From Terebella lapidaria (Eukaryota > Annelida > Polychaeta > Terebellida > Terebellidae), in the NCBI GenBank assembly GCA_949152475.1, contig OX424568.1, positions 15,661,667 through 15,725,666 on the forward strand: a stretch of DNA of 64,000 nt, in the 5' to 3' direction. Numbering within the stretch: position 1 is the first letter of the stretch; every line of letters begins with the position of its first letter. This document shows positions 23,383-35,185 of the stretch, piece after piece. The notes beneath the pieces are model-generated. The model was not told the DNA's origin. It worked only from the letters and a program-made list of their open reading frames with translations, and searched no databases. Both the position numbers and the translations under genes were made by a program.

Positions 23383-24528
23383 TCAAAAGCTAGAGTACAT
23401 TATACCAATGATAAACTTGATCCAAACTAATACAAAACAAACAGCGACGAATATCGTCAATCCACTAGTTGAGTGTTTAGTCAAGTAGGTATCCTTACAC
23501 GCGTCAGAACTCTGGGCTATTGCCCACATCTCCCTCATTAGGGCTGGGGTAGCCCTATGTATGTTATAAGATCGTTTTGCTATGAAACAAGGCGTCACTT
23601 TTTGGTTCAATATCCCGCCGATTTGCTTGTAAGGGATCTTTCCCATAACACGACAGAGACCAACTACAAATTGGTCTTCCATTGGTAAATACGGTACATT
23701 CGGGGCGACACGAAGTAATACTCTAATAGCCGCCTGTGACATGATGTATCCTCCACCTAGACAGAAATACGGACTGTACAGGTGCGGGTAGATGTCCGGG
23801 GAAACATATTTCGGTAGGGCCGGGTCCCTATAGGGCATAACAGCGACACAGCGCCCGGCAATGTACCGGTCAGCAGTCACCGTCGACAAGTGTTCAACGT
23901 AACGCCAGGGAACGTGAAACATGTCATCGTCGGTCTTCACGACATACCGCGCATGTGCACAGTTATCCCGCACCCACGTGAGCCCGAACATGACTTTTTC
24001 CGTGAGCGTTCGGTACGAGTCGGAAAAATCGCCCTGGATGATGTCGCCGTATTTCTTCGCTTCCGCATTGAGAGCGGCATTCTCGCGTGGTGTACCGCGC
24101 CCTAGGACGAAGACCGTGCGTAGCTGCTTGTTGTTATAGTTACGTAACGTTGCCCACGTCTGGCGTATTCCGTCCCTCTCAGGGGTGTAGTTATGGCCAG
24201 ACATCACGAGAAACAAGATGAAGATCTCGCCGTCTTCACGACAAAAATCCGCGTTCCTGATGAGGTAATCATAGGTAAAATTATTACAGGCGTTACACCG
24301 GAAGTCGTTCCACGTGAACCGGATGTTGGATAGATGGTCCACGCGACTGGCCAGCGCGGTCACGTGACGATTGCCCATTCCGTAGTAAATAACGAGGATG
24401 ATAAACAAAAGGATACTTCCCAGTATAGAAGGCACCATTTTGTAGAGACACACCCTACCACTCGACGTGACGAGGCTTGGATCAGTGGTTGAGACACACG
24501 ACAGCTTCGGGCTAATCATTGTTGACAT
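23383..24528 (-). CDS. Beta-1,3-galactosyltransferase-like glycosyltransferase (GT31), single exon
   Basis: 381-residue type II Golgi membrane enzyme expected to add galactose or N-acetylglucosamine in beta-1,3 linkage from a UDP-sugar. A short cytoplasmic tail precedes a membrane anchor at about residues 34-50. GT31 motifs follow in order: RDGIRQTWA (118-126), DFSDSYRTLTEKV (167-179), KTDDDMF (198-204, with the metal-binding DDD), YFCLGGGYIMS (254-264) and MEDQFVVG (283-290), where most relatives have EDVYVG. Cysteines 78, 81 and 96 lie in the stem. Intronless B3GALT genes are usual in animals. An oddity is a second hydrophobic stretch at 356-378 (TIFVAVCFVLVWIKFIIGIM), which would put the C terminus back in the membrane. 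The ATG at 24528 is the furthest upstream in frame; M31 would also keep the anchor. Acceptor is unknown. Confidence 0.9.
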   Translation of the reverse strand: MSTMISPKLSCVSTTDPSLVTSSGRVCLYKMVPSILGSILLFIILVIYYGMGNRHVTALASRVDHLSNIRFTWNDFRCNACNNFTYDYLIRNADFCREDGEIFILFLVMSGHNYTPERDGIRQTWATLRNYNNKQLRTVFVLGRGTPRENAALNAEAKKYGDIIQGDFSDSYRTLTEKVMFGLTWVRDNCAHARYVVKTDDDMFHVPWRYVEHLSTVTADRYIAGRCVAVMPYRDPALPKYVSPDIYPHLYSPYFCLGGGYIMSQAAIRVLLRVAPNVPYLPMEDQFVVGLCRVMGKIPYKQIGGILNQKVTPCFIAKRSYNIHRATPALMREMWAIAQSSDACKDTYLTKHSTSGLTIFVAVCFVLVWIKFIIGIMYSSF

Positions 24529-25430
24529 GGCATCTCCTCAACAGGTGTGGATGGCCTTCACAGCGCTAATTAAGTGGCACCGGTCAGTAAACAGCTGTTA
24601 TTTCCAATATCCGAGGCTAAGAGCCATATGATGCCGGCGTGCACGCAGTTCTAAACATCCTCTGTGCCAAGCGGCAGCCGAGTTTCGACGAGATTATTTG
24701 ACCGATGCAGTGTGATCGTGTAGTAGGCTATAGACCACTAAGTTTGTAGTTTCAAATTATTCCATCATGACATACATAGGGGTCTACAGGCGACGCCAGT
24801 TCAGTGCAGGCGTGACTAACCGCCGCGTGGAAACCACGGGGTTGTGTAATATTTACAAACATCGTCTTCTTGCCCTGGAAAATCGTTACCATGCATGGTA
24901 ACTGGAATCTTCGGCTCCACTAACTGACATGAAATTTTCCCATCTCACAAGCCCTAGCATCTTGGCGTCCACCTGGTGCATCCACAATGCGTATACTCGG
25001 ATGGACAAAAAACCTGTAAGACATCGCTGTGTACAGTTGCTCATGGTACAACGCGAGGCCGGCTGTTTTCGCTATATGGTGAATTCCGTCCGGCCCAGAT
25101 AGTTCCCGGAATGATTGTGGTCATGCACTTGCTTTTTACTGACTCTCGCCAAAAGTACCCCCCTCCCCCTCCCTCTATCATGACCTTGTGATGGATGCTG
25201 CTGGCCCTGCATGGGAGGTGGCAGGTGGGGGGTGGCGGGGGTGGAGGCAGACGTGTTGCTACAGTTCTTTGCAGTCTGCTCGACACCGATGCAGCCTTCT
25301 TCCAACCACCCCTCGCCCCCCCCCCCCCCCCATCACGTATACCACCATACAACACAGTTGTTCGCTCGCCCCAGCATAAGCAGCCCGCATCGATTCGCAG
25401 ATGGAGATACGGCGCAGGGATGGTGGTTAT
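24529..25430. other. Upstream flank of the glycosyltransferase; no gene seen
   Basis: Holds a presumed promoter and, at 25200-25332, G-rich and C-rich runs. No exon could be supported. Confidence 0.45.
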
Positions 25431-25439
25431 ATAGAATTG

Positions 25440-26829
25440 CTTCCTGCCAAAACCGCAATCAAACAGAAACATGGTCCACAGCCACATCAAAAAACTCCAA
25501 GAAACGCAAACTCTCCACCCCCACACACCAAAACAACCCAAAACACCACAAAACCACCACGCAAAACAACCCACCAAAACCACAAGATCCACACAAACAC
25601 CCCAGACACCACATCGACCCTCTAGTTATCGAGGGTCTAACTGAAAAACAAAAACCAACACCATCACACTCAAACAACACTTCAAGTCCCTCAACATACA
25701 CAAGATCGTTCGAACAAAAAATGACATTGTCCTAATCTTCCCGAACGATCTTGAGACAAGGTCTGCACTACTTGACAAAACCTTCATACCTAACACAAAA
25801 GTACGCCCCACACATAACTCGACACATTACAACACGAACACTTACGTAGTCATCGAAAACGTACACACAGACATCACAACAGACCAAATCAAAGAAGAAA
25901 CAGGACACACCTGCACACGATTCACCTCCAGCGAAACAAACAAACACACACGCAAGGTCAAACTACAATGCCCTGACCTAGAAACAAAGAAAAAGTACTT
26001 AGAGGGTAGTTCAGCCCAATAACAGAGTTAGGTACTAGTCCCTTCCTGAGCCGACAACGGTATTCGCCTGACACCCTGTCACAGTGGGTCAGGGTTTATG
26101 AACTTATTTCATAACAAAACATGGTTTTAATGCATGAAATACACAATGTGTATCATTTTCTTCCCATCTCAGTTGTTTCCAACGATTTATGTCTCTCAAT
26201 TTTAAGTTAATTCCATAATTTGTCACATGACAGCTGTTTGTTTACATTGTCATCATGGTGCAGTTTTGTCATGCTGTGAAGCTGCCACTCAAATTAGCCA
26301 ATCAGGGAGCATCATGCAATCAGCTGATGATGGGTGTGATGTCATAATCCGGGAAATATCCCCTTTTGGGACTTTTGGCGCCAAATCTTAGATTGAAACA
26401 TTTTAGCCTGTGGTGCAATAGGGCTCTGCCCGTGAATAGTGCTACTTAGAGGGGGGCATCACACTAGGCTACCGTAGGTACAGGTGCACAAACTACACCC
26501 CCAGACACGTCCAACAGTGCTACAAATGTCAGCAATTCGGACATACAACACACAACTGCAAAAATAACACGGCGTGTCGAAAGTGTAGTGAGGAACACAA
26601 AACAAAAGACTGCACAAACACCGATAGGACCCCCACCTGCACCAATTGCCAGGGACAACACCCCTCTACCTACCGAGGATGTCCCTCCTACAAGCAAGAG
26701 ATGCAAAAGGTGGACCTGAAACGCACCACATACGCACAAGCCATAGCTCCACCCACAGAGCCCACACTCGCACTTCGTATCGCCACCACACTGACTGCGG
26801 CAATCACACAATCAACAAGTATAACGCCA
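25440..26829 (+). pseudogene. LINE ORF1 (zinc-knuckle protein), broken
   Basis: RNA-binding ORF1 of a Jockey/CR1-group non-LTR retrotransposon. The N-terminal part is asparagine-, threonine- and proline-rich. It shifts frame between about 25650 and 25690 and then reads HFKSLNIHKIVRTKNDIVLI into the central domain. A 438-bp insertion follows. After it, in frame once one duplication copy is removed, come YRRYRCTNYTP and three CCHC-type knuckles: CYKCQQFGHTTHNC, CRKCSEEHKTKDC and CTNCQGQHPSTYRGC (the last followed by PSYK, as in Jockey ORF1). A second insertion cuts the frame near 26826. Its C-terminal tail resumes at about 29051-29202. The start codon is not clear. Confidence 0.8.
26007..26444. 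mobile_element. 438-bp insertion in LINE ORF1, 9-bp target duplication
   Basis: Bordered by CTTAGAGGG at 25998-26006 and 26445-26453. Removing the insert and one duplication restores the ORF1 frame. It begins TAGTTCAGCCC and ends ATAGTGCTA, so it shares TAG...CTA tips and a 9-bp duplication with the palindromes at 3619 and 17766. Inverted similarity of the ends is weak. Confidence 0.8.
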
Positions 26830-29044
26830 TGTTTTTAGAAAAACATGGCAGAAAACCCGGCCCTTTTATATTTACATGTTTTCTATGGAGTCACAATATT
26901 GAATGTCGAGTTCACATTGTAAGAAGATGTCCCATAAAACTTGGGTACACATTTTATTTCCATATGAATAAGTCATACCGATATGTATGCAGTTCATATA
27001 GAAAGTCAGACAATCATTATATTTACATGTTTTCTATGGAGTCACAATACTGAATGTCGAGTTCACATTGTAAGAAGATGTCCCATAAAACTTGGGTACA
27101 CATTTTATTTCCATATGAATAAGTCATACCGATATGTATGCAGTTCATATAGAAAATCAGACAATCAGTCACATCAAAGTAAATGATATGGGAAATTGTG
27201 TTGAAATTGTGTGCATCCTCAGCCAATTCATCTCCCCCAAGTCTATTTAGATGTACTGTATCTTTGTCAGATACCAAGATTGCTAGCCGGGCTCTGTTAA
27301 AAACATCCCACTGAATTCCAGTTCCATAAGTCGCCCCAGAACTCTGAACCTTCTAGTTTAAAATCCCGCATTACCAATATACATCACTATGGGTATACAC
27401 AAAGCGCCTTTATAATCTTCTTAACACTTTCCGCAAATCTGGTCGGGTCTAACCCCTTCCCGTAGATATGCAAGAAAATTATCGATAGGGCATAACAGCC
27501 TATCATGAATGATGCACAAAAACGAATTTCCACTCCCTTTAAATATTTATAAACAGGTGGCAGGATTTGATGAATACGTTTAGGCCTATTACAATGAATA
27601 GATGTGTAGTTTCTGCACCCTAGACCCCTGGGAATAATAAAATTATATAATAGGGTTCATATAAAATAGGAAAATTATGCCTTTATTAGCTAATTATTTC
27701 AACGACTGGTGTACGGTAAAAGCTCGGCTTCGTCACGGTGGTCTTGGCTATTTAAGGTGTGATTGTACGTAACTTACCGGTGACTGCACTGAGGCACTTT
27801 TCCATTGACTTATAATGTGAAAGTAAAGGTAACAAAATCACCGAAACAATACAATCCCCTGACCTAAAGCTTGGCTAGCACACACACATATACTCATGGA
27901 TGATGAACCGAGACATGGTTTCATAAATGATATCACGAAAGCTGTGCAATTTGATGATTAGATAAATCATTTTATACGTTTCACCAAAACGAAGATTCGA
28001 GTGTTCTGCTTGACAAGCACTGGCTGTTGCATATTTATTCCTTGTTGTCGTCAAAATAATGAGAATATCTAGGGATATTCTTTCTGTGAGATGAATACAA
28101 TGAGCTGAACATTCATAATCCCAAACACCTCGGTGCACCCGAGTGCATATCACCTGTGAGTTTTACTGGCCTCACTAGCTATTTGCTGCACAGCATAATC
28201 CTTTCGCTCGCCCTGTTGTGAGTGTATTTTGTAGACTGAGAAATAGGTCGGAAAATTACATATGAAAACGATGAATTTAACAAATTTAACATTTCTTAGT
28301 GAGAAACAGAGTCTCGGTTAGTAATCCTTGATGGGTAACAATCAGAAAGGCAAAGTTTAATGTTGATTGGAAGTGTGTAAATTCATGAATTTGTTACCTT
28401 TATATTTACATTATAAGTGAATGGACAGCTGGTCAATGCCAGGTTCATGCCGATCACATGCAATCAATCCTTAATGCAGTCGCGCTTGTAAAGCAATTTT
28501 CATGCTTCACATTCATTATGCTATAGACTAAGCTCATTGCCAACAAATAATCCCCAGTGATATCCAGAGAATTAGCCTAATAGGCCTGATACAATGAAAT
28601 CAATTCGGAAAGAGAATTTCAAACTATTGTCTGAAATGATTACAACTAATGTATCACTGTCCATCGCTGCAATACAACATATTTCTACTGGTTACGTGTT
28701 GGCGTAGTAATAGAGGTAATTATAGTAATTAAACCAGGTCAGACTTATGCGAGTTCCAAGATAACTGGTAGGAGATTCGGTAATTGCACTTGCGCATACC
28801 AGCCGCAAACTAATTCAAAACAGCGCTCTCCATTGTCATGCAATTACTGTTATTAATACATTAAAGCCAGCAGTGTTCTTCGATCAGTTTAACGGGATGT
28901 ACCGGGTTTTATCGCGAATTTGCGAAACCCACACCAGTGTATGCTGAATCTAAGAGAGTCTTCCGGAGAAATCGGAAGACAGGAGATACATAGGGTGAGG
29001 TCAACGACAATCACATATACCCGGCCCTGAGGGGCCGGGAATAA
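26826..29044. mobile_element. ~2.2-kb insertion in LINE ORF1, hairpins at both ends
   Basis: Separates the zinc-knuckle part of ORF1 from its C-terminal tail. The left border carries GCCATGTTTTT-AG-AAAAACATGGC (26826-26849). The right border is the CCCGGCCC-TGA-GGGGCCGGG hairpin plus AATAA, the same terminus as the dispersed repeat at 60-568. No coding sequence of the element itself is recognised, and no target duplication is obvious. Confidence 0.65.
26877..27158. repeat. 141-bp tandem duplication (two copies)
   Basis: 26877-27017 and 27018-27158 are nearly identical, both opening TATATTTACATGTTTTCTAT. The second copy overlaps the left edge of the 5.2-kb duplication. Confidence 0.92.
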
Positions 29045-29050
29045 ATGAGG

Positions 29051-29202
29051 CGCTAGGGACCCAAACACTACACCCTAAGAATGTCGCAACAATCATAGCA
29101 CCCATCATCACTACACTCTTCAAGACACCCACTAAAACATCACACATACAGCACCTATACAACACTATCCCATTCACAAACACCTCCCCTCAACATCAGT
29201 AA
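29051..29202 (+). pseudogene. LINE ORF1 C-terminal tail, copy 1
   Basis: Open in the frame reading TLHPKNVATIIAPIITT to FTNTSPQHQ and stop at 29200-29202. It is the continuation of ORF1 beyond the 2.2-kb insertion and abuts the endonuclease frame. Confidence 0.6.
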
Positions 29203-29999
29203 CATTCACCATACACGCTCAGCACACTCGCAAACTCACCATCACACACGCCAATGTAGACAGCTTCCACCTACGTCAACACGAACTACACGTACTCACA
29301 CAGGACACCAGTCCTGACATCATCACCCTCAATGAAACAAAAACATCACCAGCAGACAAAATCTACATTCCAAACTACATCACAGCCTCTCGACTTGACA
29401 TCTCACGACACCAGGGTGGTGTAGCCATCCTAATCAAGTCTCACATCCCTTACACCACAATACACTTCAACACAAATCCTACCACACAGGCACTCGGCAT
29501 CACAGTAAAAATAAACAACCTAGACACAGCCGTAGTTGCCTACTACAACCCACCCAGTACCACCCCAAACAGCTACATATTTGAACACACATTGGCAACC
29601 CACAAACACGCTGTCTTCATTGGCGACCTAAACTGCAAACACCAATTCTACGGCTCCACAACAACATCACCACAAGGAGACGCACTCTTCGACATTGTTG
29701 AAGATCTGGGTCTCACAGTCACAAACACTCCAACACCCACATATCACCAGGGGAACTACAGTCAGGTCCTAGACCTGGCGATTGTAACCCCAGAACTCAA
29801 AAAACACACCACACCACCAACAATTGGCCCAGACATCGACACAAATCACCTACCTCTCACGCTCACACTCAACACAAATGTACCCAACACCAACACAACA
29901 ATCAAACGCAAAACTACAACAAAACAGACTGGAAAAAGTTCCAGACAACTCTACATGCAAACATCCAATCAGCAAACAAAACACCACTATCAGTCATAA
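29203..29999 (+). pseudogene. LINE ORF2 endonuclease part, copy 1
   Basis: Apurinic-type (EEP) endonuclease domain that nicks target DNA for target-primed reverse transcription. Motifs: ANVDSFHLRQHE, TLNETKT (catalytic Glu), GGVAILIK, VVAYYNPP, FIGDLNCKH (GDxN) and the IDTNHLPLTL end (catalytic His; DTNH for the usual SDH). No ATG precedes it, since the frame is open from the end of ORF1. The frame ends at a stop at 29997-29999, but the downstream text of this region, read in the next frame, gives NYNKTDWKKFQ, the normal continuation. So a single-base indel near 29900-29920 splits ORF2. Confidence 0.85.
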
Positions 30000-30019
30000 A
30001 CAAACAAAACATCGACTCC

Positions 30020-31918
30020 TTGACTCAGTGGACAAGTGACGTCATTAACCAAGCACTAGACACTGCAACACCCACTCTCACCTACAAACTACACAAATCT
30101 ACACTTCCCACAGCCATCATACAAAAAATCAAACACAAACGCAAACTACGCCGACAACTACAACAGTCCTGGAACACACAACTCAACACCACCATAAACA
30201 AACTAGCCAAAGAAATCAAACACGACATACAAACGCACAAAAAAGAACAATGGGACAATGCGACGTCGGAACTCAACAAACACCGCAACACTCCCAAATT
30301 CTGGAAACTATTCAACCAACTCTCAGGCAACAAATACACCAAAACAACCGCAACGCCACACATACTTAAATCAGACAACACACTCACAACCAACCCAACC
30401 GACACCGCCCAAACATTTGCAGACACACTAGCCACAGTCCACCAAACACATACAGGTCCACTATACGACAACAGGTTCCAAAACACTGTAGACAACACCA
30501 TAAACTCTAACCCCCTGGTCTTCCTCCCTGACTTCTCTACCACTAACCAACTTCCCATTAACTACATAACAACACAACAATTCATGGACCAACTCTCAAA
30601 AACAAAATCAAAGTCGGCCCCCGGCGATGATTCCATCACATACAACACTCTAAAACACCTACCTCCATCTGCAATTGAGACAATCACCTACCTGTTCAAC
30701 TTGACATTAGAAACCGGGTACTTCCCGGATGCATGGAAACACGCCACCGGAGTAATGATCCCGAAACCCGACAAGGATAACAAAATACCACTAAACTACA
30801 GGCCAATCAGTCTTCTCCGGTGTATAGGCAAACTCCTAGAAAAACTACTCGCAACACGTCTCATCCAACACTTAGAACAGAACAAACTCATCAACAAATG
30901 GCAAAGGGCTTACCTGCGTCATAAAGAAGCAAACGAACATGTGTACAGACTTGGCACACAAATCAAACACTACAGCACACTAAAGTGGACCACCAGTGCC
31001 GTACTACTAGACGTCGAAAAGGCCTTCGACTCAGTATGGCACAACGGAGTCCGCTACAAACTCCTACACTACAATACACCAACGTACCTAACTCGTGTCC
31101 TGTCCTCCTTCCTGAATAACCGCTCTATCTCTGTCCGGGTGACTAACAAGCTCTCCGACTCTGTACCCCTAAACGCTGGCACTCCTCAGGGTTCTGTTAT
31201 CAGTCCTATTCTATTCATTCTGTATGTCAACGACATACCTATCCACCCTAACAACCACATACAGGTCTCACAATTCGCTGACGACCTGGCATTGTGGACA
31301 TCTAATAAGAATCCTAACTACTCCACTCCTCGTCTCCAGAGGGCACTGGATGACCTCGAACTCTGGTGTTCTCTCTGGAGGGTAAAACTAAACCCCACGA
31401 AAACTCACCTTTTCACCACCTCTACCTCCTCTAAAGCTGTCAACTCTGAATTAACACTCTACGGGGATAGGATCAATCACTCTAAAACTGTCTCTCTACT
31501 GGGGGTCACCTTCGACCCAAACCTGACTCTAAAACCTCATATTGACAATCTGGTTAACAAAGCCCGCTTCAGACTAGGCCTCCTGAAATCGCTCAGGGGA
31601 TCGAACTTTGGGGCGGACAGCACAACCCTCCTATCCCTCTACAAATCCTACATCCGACCTGTGCTAGAGTTTGGGCACGTACTAACAGCTAACGCCTCAA
31701 AACACCAAATCAACAGACTACAAGTCATACAGAACACTGAAATCAGAATAGCGTTCCGCCTACACTGTACAACCTCAACAACAACACTCCACGACGTCGC
31801 AAACATCCCAACCATCACCGCACGCCTCCAAAACCTCAAAACAAACTCCATCCAAAGATTCAAACAACACTCACTCACCAAAGAAACAGAAACACTCATA
31901 AACATCTACAAAACCTAA
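30020..31918 (+). pseudogene. LINE ORF2 reverse transcriptase part, copy 1
   Basis: Reverse transcriptase of the Jockey/CR1 group, 632 residues from the first ATG; the true frame joins the endonuclease near 29905. Motifs: KSKSAPGDDSI (196-206), NYRPISLL (259-266), LLDVEKAFDSVW (329-340, first catalytic Asp), GTPQGSVISPILF (387-399), FADDLALW (419-426, catalytic pair), and the thumb-region LGVTFDPNLTLKPHI. There is no RNase H domain. The catalytic core is intact; only the frameshift separates it from its endonuclease. Confidence 0.92.
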
Positions 31919-32286
31919 AACACAACAACACTCAACTTGGGACATCCTGACCTGACCCCTCCAACCGTCCACGGACCACGAGTACGGACAACGGACCAAT
32001 TTTAAAATCTTAAAATATTCCATCCTCATTTTGTACATACTCATTCCTCATCATGTATATACTCATCTTTTTAATTTATTTTATTTATTTATTTAACTAT
32101 AAAAATTCCAAAAATACAAATTAACCCATCTTAACTGTATATATTACCATATTTTACAACTTCAAACCCTAATTTTTACCATATCACTAAATATGTTCTC
32201 TGTTTTTATATATTTCACAGCCACCTGGACCCAGACCCCACCCTCCTTTCCCACACCTCCACTCTTCCAAATCTATTACATTGGGT
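31919..32286 (+). other. LINE 3' UTR, copy 1
   Basis: AT-rich stretch with TTTATTTATTTATTTAACT, ending in a pyrimidine-rich CCACCCTCCTTTCCCACACC segment and ATTACATTGGGTAA. No poly(A) tail is visible. Confidence 0.55.
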
Positions 32287-34216
32287 AAGTCATACCGATA
32301 TGTATGCAGTTCATATAGAAAATCAGACAATCAGTCACATCAAAGTAAATGATATGGGAAATTGTGTTGAAATTGTGTGCATCCTCAGCCAATTCATCTC
32401 CCCCAAGTCTATTTAGATGTACTGTATCTTTGTCAGATACCAAGATTGCTAGCCGGGCTCTGTTAAAAACATCCCACTGAATTCCAGTTCCATAAGTCGC
32501 CCCAGAACTCTGAACCTTCTAGTTTAAAATCCCGCATTACCAATATACATCACTATGGGTATACACAAAGCGCCTTTATAATCTTCTTAACACTTTCCGC
32601 AAATCTGGTCGGGTCTAACCCCTTCCCGTAGATATGCAAGAAAATTATCGATAGGGCATAACAGCCTATCATGAATGATGCACAAAAACGAATTTCCACT
32701 CCCTTTAAATATTTATAAACAGGTGGCAGGATTTGATGAATACGTTTAGGCATATTACAATGAATAGATGTGTAGTTTCTGCACCCTAGACCCCTGGGAA
32801 TAATAAAATTATATAATAGGGTTCATATAAAATAGGAAAATTATGCCTTTATTAGCTAATTATTTCAACGACTGGTGTACGGTAAAAGCTCGGCTTCGTC
32901 ACGGTGGTCTTGGCTATTTAAGGTGTGATTGTACGTAACTTACCGGTGACTGCACTGAGGCACTTTTCCATTGACTTATAATGTGAAAGTAAAGGTAACA
33001 AAATCACCGAAACAATACAATCCCCTGACCTAAAGCTTGGCTAGCACACACACATATACTCATGGATGATGAACCGAGACATGGTTTCATAAATGATATC
33101 ACGAAAGCTGTGCAATTTGATGATTAGATAAATCATTTTATACGTTTCACCAAAACGAAGATTCGAGTGTTCTGCTTGACAAGCACTGGCTGTTGCATAT
33201 TTATTCCTTGTTGTCGTCAAAATAATGAGAATATCTAGGGATATTCTTTCTGTGAGATGAATACAATGAGCTGAACATTCATAATCCCAAACACCTCGGT
33301 GCACCCGAGTGCATATCACCTGTGAGTTTTACTGGCCTCACTAGCTATTTGCTGCACAGCATAATCCTTTCGCTCGCCCTGTTGTGAGTGTATTTTGTAG
33401 ACTGAGAAATAGGTCGGAAAATTACATATGAAAACGATGAATTTAACAAATTTAACATTTCTTAGTGAGAAACAGAGTCTCGGTTAGTAATCCTTGATGG
33501 GTAACAATCAGAAAGGCAAAGTTTAATGTTGATTGGAAGTGTGTAAATTCATGAATTTGTTACCTTTATATTTACATTATAAGTGAATGGACAGCTGGTC
33601 AATGCCAGGTTCATGCCGATCACATGCAATCAATCCTTAATGCAGTCGCGCTTGTAAAGCAATTTTCATGCTTCACATTCATTATGCTATAGACTAAGCT
33701 CATTGCCAACAAATAATCCCCAGTGATATCCAGAGAATTAGCCTAATAGGCCTGATACAATGAAATCAATTCGGAAAGAGAATTTCAAACTATTGTCTGA
33801 AATGATTACAACTAATGTATCACTGTCCATCGCTGCAATACAACATATTTCTACTGGTTACGTGTTGGCGTAGTAATAGAGGTAATTATAGTAATTAAAC
33901 CAGGTCAGACTTATGCGAGTTCCAAGATAACTGGTAGGAGATTCGGTAATTGCACTTGCGCATACCAGCCGCAAACTAATTCAAAACAGCGCTCTCCATT
34001 GTCATGCAATTACTGTTATTAATACATTAAAGCCAGCAGTGTTCTTCGATCAGTTTAACGGGATGTACCGGGTTTTATCGCGAATTTGCGAAACCCACAC
34101 CAGTGTATGCTGAATCTAAGAGAGTCTTCCGGAGAAATCGGAAGACAGGAGATACATAGGGTGAGGTCAACGACAATCACATATACCCGGCCCTGAGGGG
34201 CCGGGAATAAATGAGG

Positions 34217-34368
34217 CGCTAGGGACCCAAACACTACACCCTAAGAATGTCGCAACAATCATAGCACCCATCATCACTACACTCTTCAAGACACCCACTA
34301 AAACATCACACATACAGCACCTATACAACACTATCCCATTCACAAACACCTCCCCTCAACATCAGTAA
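34217..34368 (+). pseudogene. LINE ORF1 C-terminal tail, copy 2
   Basis: Same as 29051-29202, in the second tandem unit. The zinc-knuckle half is absent from this unit. Confidence 0.6.
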
Positions 34369-35165
34369 CATTCACCATACACGCTCAGCACACTCGCAAA
34401 CTCACCATCACACACGCCAATGTAGACAGCTTCCACCTACGTCAACACGAACTACACGTACTCACACAGGACACCAGTCCTGACATCATCACCCTCAATG
34501 AAACAAAAACATCACCAGCAGACAAAATCTACATTCCAAACTACATCACAGCCTCTCGACTTGACATCTCACGACACCAGGGTGGTGTAGCCATCCTAAT
34601 CAAGTCTCACATCCCTTACACCACAATACACTTCAACACAAATCCTACCACACAGGCACTCGGCATCACAGTAAAAATAAACAACCTAGACACAGCCGTA
34701 GTTGCCTACTACAACCCACCCAGTACCACCCCAAACAGCTACATATTTGAACACACATTGGCAACCCACAAACACGCTGTCTTCATTGGCGACCTAAACT
34801 GCAAACACCAATTCTACGGCTCCACAACAACATCACCACAAGGAGACGCACTCTTCGACATTGTTGAAGATCTGGGTCTCACAGTCACAAACACTCCAAC
34901 ACCCACATATCACCAGGGGAACTACAGTCAGGTCCTAGACCTGGCGATTGTAACCCCAGAACTCAAAAAACACACCACACCACCAACAATTGGCCCAGAC
35001 ATCGACACAAATCACCTACCTCTCACGCTCACACTCAACACAAATGTACCCAACACCAACACAACAATCAAACGCAAAACTACAACAAAACAGACTGGAA
35101 AAAGTTCCAGACAACTCTACATGCAAACATCCAATCAGCAAACAAAACACCACTATCAGTCATAA
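34369..35165 (+). pseudogene. LINE ORF2 endonuclease part, copy 2
   Basis: Identical by eye to copy 1, including the frameshift before the reverse transcriptase. The break therefore predates the duplication. Confidence 0.85.
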
Positions 35166-35185
35166 ACAAACAAAACATCGACTCC

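Noticed and set aside
25041..25735. Overlapping proline/histidine-rich frames around 25.2 kb
   Set aside because: Low-complexity G and C runs produce open frames on both strands. Only the ORF1 text from about 25440 has support.
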